A stretch of DNA of 18,399 nucleotides from Chloromonas sp. AAM2 (lineage: Eukaryota > Chlorophyta > Chlorophyceae > Chlamydomonadales > Chlamydomonadaceae): assembly GCA_004335635.1 (NCBI GenBank), contig QAXH01000598.1, forward strand, positions 1 through 18,399, read 5' to 3'. The translations under genes were made by a program, and so were the position numbers. Positions within the stretch are counted from its first letter, which is position 1. Each line of letters starts with the position of its first letter. Positions 7,087-16,000 of this stretch are shown here, one piece after another. A model generated the notes under the pieces. It had not been told where the DNA came from, ran no database searches, and saw only the letters and a list, made by a program, of their open reading frames with translations.

Positions 7087-10000
7087 ATGCAGCTACGCCG
7101 ATGCGGAGCTTCCTTGCTGCAAAGATCGCAAGCCCGAGCTATCCACACTCCACAAGTACCCAGCTGTATGAAGTGCTTAGCCACTGCCATCCCACCAACG
7201 GGCTCCAGCATCACTCGGGCGTGCGGTCCCACACTCGGGCGGCGTGCTGCTATTGCACTGACGGGTGCGGTGTTCTTCGCTAGTAGAGGGGTCGCTGCCG
7301 CATCTGCTGCACGCTCGGAGATGGAGCAGGTCAGTTACGATTCATCCTGTGGCTACCATCCACACCCTGTCATCCACACCCTGCCCTGGCAGAAACGAGT
7401 AGGACCTCACCCTGCAGCAACTCTCTTTGCTCTCACTATGCCACAGAATTGGATTACAGAGAGTTTGGAATGCATCATGACCAGTGGTTGTGGGCACCCA
7501 TGCAATGCACCGCATGATCATACATGCGCTACAAGCACATATAGTTCTTCGGTCCTTGAGCTGTTCATCGTCAACAACCCACACCGTGCACGCGCATGCA
7601 GCAGCAGGTGTGCCTATGCAATTCCCACAATTGAATGCATGCACCTCTGGAGTCCCATGCACAGCTAGCTTAGTCACCACTTCTGTGTATGCTCCATACA
7701 ATCCAGACTGTTGAATGCACTCCAGACGGCACATGGGCCAGACACATGTGCTTCCAGCCATTGCTTCCATGCCAGCCAATGCTTCCAGTCCGTAGGAGCC
7801 TGCCACAAATGCTCGTGACCAAAGCTCGTCACAGATGCACGTGACTGACTCAGGCACAGTGCTATGAGGTGTGAAAGCAACATAGCTTTACACTCCGTGA
7901 AGAGAGCTGCTTTTGTGAGGCAAGACAGCCGCACATTTGAACACAGTGTTTCAGCATCACACCCCCGGAGCACACTCAGTCCCACGCGCTGTGTTAACCC
8001 AACCACAGAATTTCCAAACCACAGTATTCCCGTCATGCGCATGACATTCTCACTCGCTTGCATGGCATTCATACCACTCGCACACAAGTACATGCGTCTT
8101 GAATATGCAGGTACTTATGGATCCTAAATGGCCGGAAAAGTTTCCCTTTAAGCCTTCGGACTTTGAACGTTATGACGAACAGAGCGACGCCCTGTTCTAC
8201 TCATACCCTCGACTTGTGACCCACATTGATGACTACGCTATTGCAGCACTGACTAAGTGAGTTGCACAGGCAGTTGCAAATGCGCAGGCAGTTCAAACAC
8301 GACATGGTATTCAAACATGCCAAGCTGTTCATGGGTGGAGGATGGCAGGCAGCAATTGTTGGTGTTTAAGGAGCGTAAACGGAAAACAGAAAAGAAATCA
8401 AAGCCTAATGCACTAAGCATGAGGAGCGTAGCAATCAGGTCTGGTAAATGCTGATGCTGCGACGTACATGTCCTCCTGCAGGTACTACGGCCAGCAGTTG
8501 CCTCCCTCTGGCTCCGGAGCTGTGTTGGACATCTGCAGCTCATGGATCAGTCACTACCCCGAGGGGTGGAAGGGACAGAAGGTGGCAGGTTAGTCACAAG
8601 ATGTCGGGGCCATGTGGTGTTATGACGCACGGTGCTGGCTTGCATGGTGTCTGATTGCTCTCTCGCGCGCGCACGTGATTTTGTTACTTTGGTGGTGATT
8701 AGCTTTGGGTAGATGGTCTTGCTGGCGCATGCATGAGCTGACAACACAGCAGGTGCAGAAGGTGGCAGCCACCGGTGGCACCAGATGGCAGGTGGAGCAA
8801 GTCATGAGGATCTTGCGACGTAGGCTTCACAGGGGGGCCAGAACAACTGGTATCAGAAGGCATGGTGCTGACTCGCATGCCGTCTGATCGCATGGTTTTG
8901 CCCTCCAATCCTTTTGTTCAACATGTCTGAAATTTCATCGATTGCTTACCGTTGACATATGCTGCAACATGCTCCCATTGCAGGCCTGGGCATGAATCCT
9001 GACGAGTTGAAGGAGAACGTCCACCTCACAGAATGGTACGAGTGTGACAGCATTCTAACATTGCAGTCCCAGAGGGAGAATGATGCAGAACAACAGTGCA
9101 GAAGGGAAGGGAGCTTGCAGACGCAGAGGGAGAGTGGAGCCGGCTTGACATGCTCGCGGGTGCTTGCACAAGAGGGGCCAGCCCAGGCCTTGCTTCCTGG
9201 CAAACAATCGGCATTTACGGCCAGCACGTCACAGCTCACATACTGTAGTGGGCAGGTTGAGCTGGTGCAGTGCGTGCACACCCATCGCCATGGTGCTCAT
9301 GGGAGGCATGGTAACAGCCAGGTTTGGCAATGCTGTGGAGATGCAACGTTACTGCAAGGTTGCGCTGGAAACGACCAATTCGTTCCAATTTGTGCTTCAG
9401 TGTGTCGCTCATTCCTTTGGACATGTGACGTGGTTTGCATCGACTGTATGTCTGCTTTGTCCGCTGTCCCGATGGCTGCAAAAGCCATGAGTGGTATTTG
9501 CTTTGTCCGCTGTCCAGGGTTGTTAAGGACTTGAACACGGACCCCGCCCTCCCCTTCGAAGACAACACGTTCGACGTCATCACAAACACAGTCTCAGTTG
9601 ATTACCTCAACAAGTGAGTGCCCAAAACAGCTGGCTTGCCTGCATGGATTGCCTTGATACACATGGTACTGGAGGGAGTTGTGCCGGAAGGAAGTCTCTT
9701 GATGGGTCAAATTTTGGCAACATCGTCTCAGTTGTTAAACCTCGCACGGTGGTAAATGTTACTTAGTAAAGCTCATGCTTTCGCGGCTTTACCAATTTTT
9801 ACCCAATTGTCGGCAGCAACTTGTTGTTTGCTCCCTTGTCCTGCAGGCCCCTGGAGGTGTTCAGGGAGATGCACCGCGTACTCAAGCCCGGCGGCAAGGC
9901 GCTCATGGCCTTCAGCAACAGGTGCTTCGCCACCAAGGCGATTTCGATATGGACCTCCACGGCCGACCCAGATCATGTGAGTGCGAGCATTGGACAAGGG

Positions 10001-10407
10001 AGGGGCGTGCTTGGTGAAGGGCGGATGACAAAAGGGCACCATTGTTGTTTGGTTGTGTGCGTGTTTGGTGGAGGTAAGGGCAGCAGCAGTGCAGCGGGCA
10101 CAGCTTATTCCATGAAGTGAAGGTATCTGCCGCATGGGTGTGCTCACGCATTGAACACGTGTGAAATGGTAGTTGACATGCATGGGCGTACTTGTTTCCA
10201 TCAGATAAGCACCTGGACTTGCATTGTCTTTGCTCAGACTTGCATGTGTGCTGCCCACACGCTCCCTCGCAGATATGGATTGTAGGCAGCTACTACCATT
10301 ACTCGGTGCCCGGCGGCTGGTCGGAGCCACGCTGCGATGACATCTCACCAAAGTTAGGGTTCCAATCTGACCCCATGTACGTCATCTCAGCGACCAAGCA
10401 GGCATAG
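7087..10407 (+). CDS. SAM-dependent methyltransferase (class I, Methyltransf_11-like), organelle-targeted, seven exons
   Basis: Probably transfers a methyl group from S-adenosylmethionine; substrate unknown. Exons: 7087-7329, 8111-8256, 8482-8588, 8984-9035, 9518-9613, 9847-9976, 10273-10407; 909 nt, 302 residues, all phases fit. Residues 1-81 form a basic, Ser/Ala-rich presequence with GRRAAIALTGAVFFASRG (about 51-68) and an AAASA region: a twin arginine followed by a hydrophobic core, as in thylakoid-lumen precursors. The mature part starts near WPEKFPFKPSDFERYDEQ. The SAM motif I position is AVLDICSSWISHYP (143-156), which lacks the usual GxGxG. Then come LPFEDNTFDVITN (194-206), EMHRVLKPGGKALM (222-235, post-II/III region) and SNRCFATKAISIW (238-250). 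The start is the first in-frame ATG (context aacaATGC). I recall plant relatives annotated only as SAM-dependent methyltransferase superfamily. Confidence 0.88.
7330..8110 (+). other. Methyltransferase intron 1
   Basis: The largest intron of this gene (781 bp, gtcagt...tatgcag, phase 0). It separates the presequence exon from the catalytic domain, a common layout when a targeting exon was added to an older gene. It contains a 13-bp tandem duplication (catccacaccctg at 7357 and 7371) and a loose repeat of gcca(t/a)tgcttcca near 7756-7790. No gene is recognised in it. Confidence 0.65.
8576..8891 (+). repeat. Degenerate duplication spanning the exon 3/intron 3 border
   Basis: The 13-mer cagaaggtggcag, the end of exon 3 (8576-8588), recurs at 8756-8768. 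The intron segment from 8627 (gcacggtgctggcttgcatg...) recurs at 8859 with about 26 of 32 bases matching. The order is kept but the spacing differs (180 and 232 bp). This suggests an old partial tandem duplication of the exon end plus adjacent intron, with insertions since. Confidence 0.45.
9453..9515 (+). repeat. Duplicated 17-mer at the intron 4 splice acceptor
   Basis: tgctttgtccgctgtcc occurs at 9453-9469 and again at 9499-9515. The second copy is followed by the AG (9516-9517) that gives the in-frame join to VVKDLNTDP. The first is followed by cgat, with no AG. One reading is a local duplication of the acceptor region in which only the downstream copy kept the AG. Confidence 0.6.
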
Positions 10408-10525
10408 CCTTTCGAAGTACGCTGGCTGCAAGACCAGCAGTTCGTCACACGTCGTGAACGATTGCGAACTCATCGCAGTTTATTGGGAGGGGCACATGCA
10501 TGTGCACAAAAAGAAAAAGAAGATT

Positions 10526-10543
10526 GCCAGTTCCGGGACAATT
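10526..10543 (+). repeat. Short dispersed repeat, copy 2
   Basis: gccagttccgggacaatt in the methyltransferase 3' UTR matches 3844-3861 in SDR intron 2 with one mismatch, with looser similarity in the flanks. Confidence 0.4.
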
Positions 10544-10640
10544 TCTTTGTGACTCTCAGTTCTGATGCGTTGTCACTGTTGTCATTCATGTTTTGTACAT
10601 TCACATACCCAAAGCAAGTAAAATGTCACAACGACAACAA

Positions 10641-10645
10641 TGTAA
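10641..10645 (+). terminator. Poly(A) signal of the methyltransferase gene (TGTAA)
   Basis: TGTAA lies 234 bp after the stop codon in an AT-rich setting (caatgtaactatttattcc). It is the first TGTAA after the stop and fits the usual chlorophycean signal 10-20 nt before the cleavage site. Confidence 0.7.
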
Positions 10646-10692
10646 CTATTTATTCCACGGCTTGACAAAGGCTATGCGAACTACTGCACTTT

Positions 10693-10778
10693 GCCTGTCG
10701 AAGTGGAACGAACGCTAGTGTCCAAGTAAGTGCCCTAAGGTCAACAGCTGGTACACATGTCTGTCCGCTTCGACAGGC
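10693..10778. repeat. Inverted repeat with 15-bp arms
   Basis: gcctgtcgaagtgga (10693-10707) pairs with tccgcttcgacaggc (10764-10778) at 14 of 15 positions, with the one mismatch able to form a G-U pair on one strand. The loop is 56 bp. Further pairing of actgca with tgcagta lies just outside. It is just beyond the methyltransferase poly(A) signal. It may be a small foldback element or a 3'-end structure. Confidence 0.7.
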
Positions 10779-11261
10779 TGCAGTATTCACATCCAGAGCT
10801 ACTGGCTTCATTCACCTGCAAACATCAGTCGGCCTAGTTGCCCCTGACGCCATACATAAAACACAGCAGATGGCCATGTAGCAGGGGTGGTGTACATAGC
10901 TGCTGTCGCTGGGTGTAGGCCAAAGCAAGGTTGAAGAAGGCAATCGTGAGCCTGTGTCGAGCGCGCTGCACAGCAGGCGTGCAGCACGCAACAGCCCCTA
11001 GCGCATGGAAACTAACACCATTCACTTGTTTTGGTTTCCTGCCCAGGGTAGGCCAGGGCAGTGCCCATCCTGTTGCGTGTCTTGTGACGTCTTCCCTAGT
11101 GTAAATACCTGAATATAATAACACAAGCTGTGGCAGCTTAATCCGATTTGTGTGGGAAAATCCTGATTCATTCAGGTGCCAGCCACATGCGTGTGGCGGC
11201 TGAGATGCCAGCAACAATCATCCATTCGCTGTCGGCGGGTAATCGTCACCGCAACGCCTGC

Positions 11262-11287
11262 GTGATCGTCGCCGCAACGACGATCAC
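11262..11287. repeat. Perfect 10-bp stem, 6-nt loop hairpin
   Basis: gtgatcgtcg (11262-11271), loop ccgcaa, cgacgatcac (11278-11287). The left part also belongs to a direct repeat (atcgtc(a/g)ccgcaacg at 11242-11256 and 11265-11279, period 23). No T-run follows, so I do not call it a terminator. Confidence 0.7.
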
Positions 11288-11451
11288 AAAAGCGGGTGGG
11301 CTGTGGTGCCGATCCGGGAGGACCGGCTAATTCCCAGCCCTTCCTGATGTCCAGGACGATGCGCCCAGGTCTAATCTGCTGCAGCAAACCTTGGGCTACT
11401 ATTTCTGAGCAGCAGCGCCACGCTGGAAGCGTCTCGACTAGTCCACAAGGG

Positions 11452-11769
11452 TTGCCAAGGACAGCGCGTACAGCGCCAGCCCGGCAGCTGGCCCCTCCCA
11501 CCCTGCCTGGACGGCCACCTGTAGCGGCTACTTCCGGTGCCAATGTCTTCGACACGACCGGAGCTGGGGTACAGCTGGGGGTCAAATTTGGCTGCAGGAC
11601 CATTCTTTGCTGCATGAACAAATCCTACATGTACCAAGCTGACTCGACGGTCGTGTCAAGGACACTGACATCGCTTAGGCAGGAGGCAGCCACCACGGGT
11701 GGTCGTCCAGGCAAAGTGGGAGGGGGCAGCTACCGGCCTGGCCACCCGCTGCACGTGTTGTTCTTGGCA
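11452..11769. repeat. Long imperfect inverted repeat (arms ~109 and ~122 bp)
   Basis: The arms are about 11452-11560 and 11648-11769. Their best block, 11475-11533 against 11684-11742, is 59 bp with 48 matches (about 81%) and no gaps. Several mismatches are transitions that could form G-U pairs in RNA. The outer ends (ttgccaagg against cttggca) and the inner ends (gacacgaccg against cggtcgtgtc) also match, with a small insertion in the second arm. A transcript through here would fold into a hairpin of about 110 bp with an ~87-nt loop. Candidates are a foldback/MITE-type element or a long hairpin small-RNA precursor. Arm 2 read forward and arm 1 read in reverse both encode a GGRPG(K/R)VGG peptide, which follows from the shared sequence. 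Confidence 0.8.
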
Positions 11770-11902
11770 TGGTGGAGGCAGTTAAGGCGCATGTTGAACG
11801 GTCGAGTCTGCTTGAATCCATGCGCTTCCTGCGGACTGACAGGCCGAGAATCCGCCTAACTCAAATGAAAGGTTTGTGAATTGAACACACCCAAACTGGA
11901 CA

Positions 11903-12376
11903 GTGGATAGATCTCGTCAAAGTGCATCCAGTGGCATGTTTACTCTGCTGAGACCCCTCGGTGCGCGTGGTGAACCCGGTTTTGAAGGGTGGGCCGCGAC
12001 CTTGGGCCCTCCCCTGCCCCAACGCAAGATGCACGTACCTGTGATGCAGAACGCTTCCTTTCAGTGCCCTCTATCGGCCGACGTCAATCTCGTACCCAAA
12101 AATCTCATACCTCTGATACTTATCCAGGTCGGCCGCTCGCTGTCACAGCTGTGCATGCACCTCGCGCCCTTTTGCAAATCCGAAGGTAGAGTAGGAGGGC
12201 CAACTGAACGTCCACTCATGGCCCCTTGCGGTCCAATTGGACAACATTTGTCGGCCGAGCTCTGTTACAAACTTGTTACATTCACTTCTCGGTCCACTGT
12301 CCTGATTGGACATGACATTGGTATCGTCAACAGCACTGATGCGAACTTGAACTGGCGCATGGCCAGAACTTTATAG
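11903..12376 (+). other. Open frame of 157 codons, unassigned, doubtful
   Basis: An open frame that starts with ATG and ends TAG, with no recognisable domain. The second half (about LIPLILIQVGRSLSQL and FTSRSTVLIGHDIGI) is moderately hydrophobic. The context ttgaac-acacccaaactggacagtgg before it shows no splice acceptor with a good pyrimidine tract. It lies opposite the probable 3' UTR of the minus-strand gene. I record it because of its length but would not rely on it. Confidence 0.12.
12265..12280 (-). terminator. Candidate poly(A) signals (two TGTAA) of the minus-strand gene
   Basis: Read on the minus strand, TGTAA occurs at 12280-12276 and 12269-12265, about 770 bp past the stop at 13047. 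These are the first TGTAA on that strand after the stop. A 3' UTR of that size is plausible for chlorophycean genes. Confidence 0.4.
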
Positions 12377-13046
12377 GGGGCTGGTGCACTTGCGGTTGCT
12401 TGCATCATTGCAAAAAACAACCTGGGTAAACTACCGACAGCCCACGCTGGCCAATTCAATTTTGAAATCATAGTCTGCAGCCATGTCCAATCAACAATGT
12501 GTGTTGCGTCCTGCCGCGTCTTGATAAATCAAACTGCCACTATGCCTTGCGTCAAACGACTAGCTACTAAGCACGCGTTGGCCAGCTGTACACAGCCGGG
12601 CAGTGGCCGGCAGCCCTGCCCATGACGGACAGGAAAGACCGTGCGAAAGCGGCCTGCAGTGGTGCTGACTCTGACGACAGCCAAAATGTGACATATTAGC
12701 CGATGATTCTGGCTGGGCACACCACAATTCATTGGCCAGTTGGTTGCGGTTACGTCAGGTCGTTTGTGTCAAGGCAGGCAAGGCCGCCTATCCTGGCTCA
12801 GGTAGGAGAATCTGGCCATGTGCACAACAAGAAAAATATGTTTTTTGTTCTCTGGTGGTGTATTACCTGCATCAACTGACGACTCCATGCTCAAGTGGCC
12901 GATGCAGAGGCACGCTATGTCAACTCATCAACGTGGTGCATCTTCCTTGGGCCACTGTCCTTATCAGCTAGGCCTGAAACACGCATCCGACAACCCATGG
13001 TTGGCTGAGCCCTGTCGTGACAACCCAAGCTCCGCGTTACCGTGTA

Positions 13047-16000
13047 TCAGCCCATGCTCAGCCATGCCATGGCACGTGCCTGCTGCTCAGCAGCATCAGC
13101 CTCTGCTGCTGTCTGTGACGCAGCCTTCTGCACCGTAGCTTTATCCGCAGCCCCACACGCCACGGTTCCCGCCTGCTGTCCTGCTGCAGTCGCTGGGGCA
13201 GCAGCCGTGACGGTGACAGTTGCCACTGCTCCGCCGCCCTTGCACTGGGAGTTGCGCTGCTGCTGTTGGAAGCCAGTGGTCAGAATGTTGTTGGGGGACT
13301 GGGAAGGCTGATGGGGAGCTGGTTGAAGCTTGTCCGCAGATGGCTGTGTGTGTCCGGAAGAGGGCTTTGGGCCGGTGGGAGCTGCAGTACCCTGGGCAGG
13401 GGGTTGTGTGGCTTGCCGCATGAACATGGCTGCCTGTGCCCGTATGCTGCCTGGCATGAGCCCTGTTGTGGCGGATGTGTGTGAGCCGAGGGATGGCAGG
13501 TCAACAGGCAACTCCTCCTGCACAGTACACACAATCACCAAGTGACACTGAAATTATATGATGAATTCCATGCAACAACGACTACAACATCAGCAACTAC
13601 AACTGCCCCGCCTGTACTGTGCTTTGCCCAAACAAGCACAACCATCAGCTCCAGGTCTGCTTGTGGCAGTACTTATCATGCCCAGCGGCTGATGCTCGCA
13701 AATATCTCTCATACTTAAAGTTAGTCAATCCAGTCGTAAAAATGCAGTTGTTTGTCAGCAAAAACCTTCAGCTGAAAGCAGCGTCTCACCTCGATCTCAC
13801 TGCTGACGGTCCTCCTGGCCACCGCATGTGAGAGGGGCGCCTGTCCTGCCGCCCGCCCGGCCTCGGCCGCACTGCTGAGCTCCTGCCCCCCCTGTGACCG
13901 CGGGGGCTGGCTGAGCGGCTGAGTAACGGGCACAAGCCTGGGTGCGTGACGCTTGAGCGGGGAAAAGTTTGACTGAAGAATGGCCTGGGCCTCTTGGACA
14001 CCGGGGAAATGGCGGCCGGCAACGGCTCCGGGGCGGATGGGGCTGGAGCCGGGGGCATGTGCGGAGGAGTGGGCGGTGGGCTGATGTGAGTGCTCCTGAG
14101 CGACGTTCTGGTGGTGGGGAGGGTTGCCTTGCTGCATACCTCTGCTGGGGAGTGTGGCTTGGTGCATTCCGGCATCATTCCCTATGCCACGACCACTGCC
14201 TGTCTGGTGGTGCTGCTGTGATGGTGGCCAGCGCTGACGAGGCGAGGCCGACGGCACAGAGTTGGTAGAGGTGGCTGCGGGGTCGCCTTGTGACGGCCGT
14301 GCCGGCTGGGTGGATGTGTGTGCAGTGGGCAGCGTGTGCTGGGAGGCCTGTGCCAATTGTGGCGGGGCAGCTGCTGGCTCTGTTGCCCGCTTGGCGGCAT
14401 GGGCAAGCACGTGACCACTGCTAGAGGCACTGACCTCCCCATTACCATGCGCATCCTGCCCTGCATGCGTGTCCTGTGTAGTCCGACGGGAGGGGGCTGC
14501 AGCGCTTCCGTGCCCGTCCTTCGGCAGAACAGACTCCTGTGTTCCACGCCGTGAAGGTGGGCCGTTGTCCTGTGTATCATGTGAATCACGTGTGTGACGC
14601 TGGACGTTCTCCTGGGCAGTCAGTTTTGGCGGTCGGCGTGCTGATTCCAGGGCCATTGTAGGCAAGGGGGGCCTGGCAGCCGGGCCTTGTGATGGCCCGT
14701 TGGTGCTCTGTAGCAGGTTGTTGCTGCGCCTTAGCTGGTTTTCGCCACGGTGGTGACAGCGGCTTGGTGGGCTTGCCGGTCTAAGGCGTGTTGCATCAGA
14801 CCGTACTTGAGAGGTCCCACAAACTGGGCGGGGTCTGCGATGGACACAGGGCGGAATAGGCAACGCATAGCGAAGCATCTCAGGTGTCACGACCCAGTCG
14901 CACATGTGCACGCAACAAACAAGTGAGGCAAAGGGACAAAAGCTGTAAAAAGGCAGGCAAGAAGCTGGCAGAGCGACAGGTTCACAGCCTAGTCAAATAT
15001 AAGCAAACAAACAACTTGGCTCCTGCCCCATTTGCACCGTCCCTGCATCCCACGCACCAGCATTGGCGGCCGAGCTGCCCTCCGGTGCACCGTTGCCCTC
15101 GCCGTGCATCGCCTTCATCTTGGCCAGTCCGCGCTCCAGGGGCCCCAGGGCCGCCCCACAGGCCGCATTGATTTCCCTCAGCGGAGTGATTAGCGCCATA
15201 GCGCTCCGTCCCGTGGCCCCAGAACCGCCTGCAGATACCGTCTGCACGGACTCGGGAATGGTCGCCAGCGACGTACACGTCTCTCCAGCGCCGGCACTCG
15301 CCCACTCCCCATCCGCACCAGTACCAGCGTCAGCGGCGCACTGCAGCTGCAATTGGTCCAGGAATCGCAACCGTGTCGGAATGGGCATGGCCCCGTTTGC
15401 ATCCTTGCTGCCCGGCCCCGCTTCCGCTTCAGCTTCCTCGTCTTCTGAGCTGCTGCAGCTCCAGGAGTCCATATCCACGGGATGGGAGGACACGTGCGTG
15501 TTGGGCGTGGCGCAGGCGTCTGCATTGCGCATGCCGCTAGGGGTCAGGGGGGCGCCTGCCCCACGGACGGCCGGCCCACGGTTTGGTGGGGTTCCGGAGA
15601 CGGCGGCCGAGGGTGGGCGCGCGGGTTCAGGCGTGGGCATCATCGTGCCGGCATCCCGCGAAGTCCGTGCTGGAAACCCAGCCCCACCACGCGCCTCTGC
15701 CACAGCAGGCATAGTCGCCGTCTTACCCACCGCCCCCGTCACTGATCCCCGCTGGAGCGGAGGCGGCGAGCTTGCCGGGGCGGCAGCTGTCTGTGAGCCC
15801 CGCACAGCGGTAGAGGCGGCCTGACCTTGCTTGTTCAAGGGGTCCTGGCTTCCTTGTGCACTGGGCGGGGCACTGCTGACACTTGCCCCAAGCTGCAAGG
15901 AGGCGCCTCGTCCGTCGACAGGCAGAGCCCAGGCGGGGTGAGCGAATGATTGGCGCCTGGGGGAATTGACGTCATCGCTCCACTCCATCTGGCTGCTGCC

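Larger units (their letters stand above)
10408..13046. other. Convergent intergenic region with several foldback structures
   Basis: About 2.6 kb between the methyltransferase stop and the stop of the minus-strand gene. It contains both 3' UTRs, inverted repeats at 10693-10778, 11262-11287 and 11452-11769, and a direct repeat atcgtc(a/g)ccgcaacg at 11242 and 11265. Several open frames of 120-190 codons exist on both strands. None matches a family I know, and those over the large inverted repeat overlap it. I do not call a protein gene here. Confidence 0.6.

Noticed and set aside
7342..8093. Overlapping minus-strand open frames of 171 and 139 codons
   Set aside because: They lie opposite methyltransferase intron 1, have cysteine- and methionine-rich random-looking sequence, and show no domain or splice logic.
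10834..11217. Open frame of 127 codons on the minus strand
   Set aside because: Its composition looks random and no motif is recognised. It is recorded only as an open frame in intergenic DNA.
11172..11859. Open frames on both strands across the long inverted repeat
   Set aside because: The peptides shared by the two strands (GGRPG(K/R)VGG) come from the inverted repeat itself. No family is recognised, and neither frame has convincing splice borders.
13047..13517. Treating the AlaThrVal-rich block at the C-terminus of the large protein as a membrane segment
   Set aside because: The stretch around AVATVTVTAAAPATAAG is Ala/Thr/Val-rich but broken by Pro and flanked by Gln-rich disorder, unlike a membrane helix.
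15063..15824. Open frame of 253 codons on the plus strand
   Set aside because: It lies wholly antisense to the long coding exon of the minus-strand gene. That gene's frame continues through consistent splice sites on both sides. GC-rich low-complexity DNA opens several frames at once.
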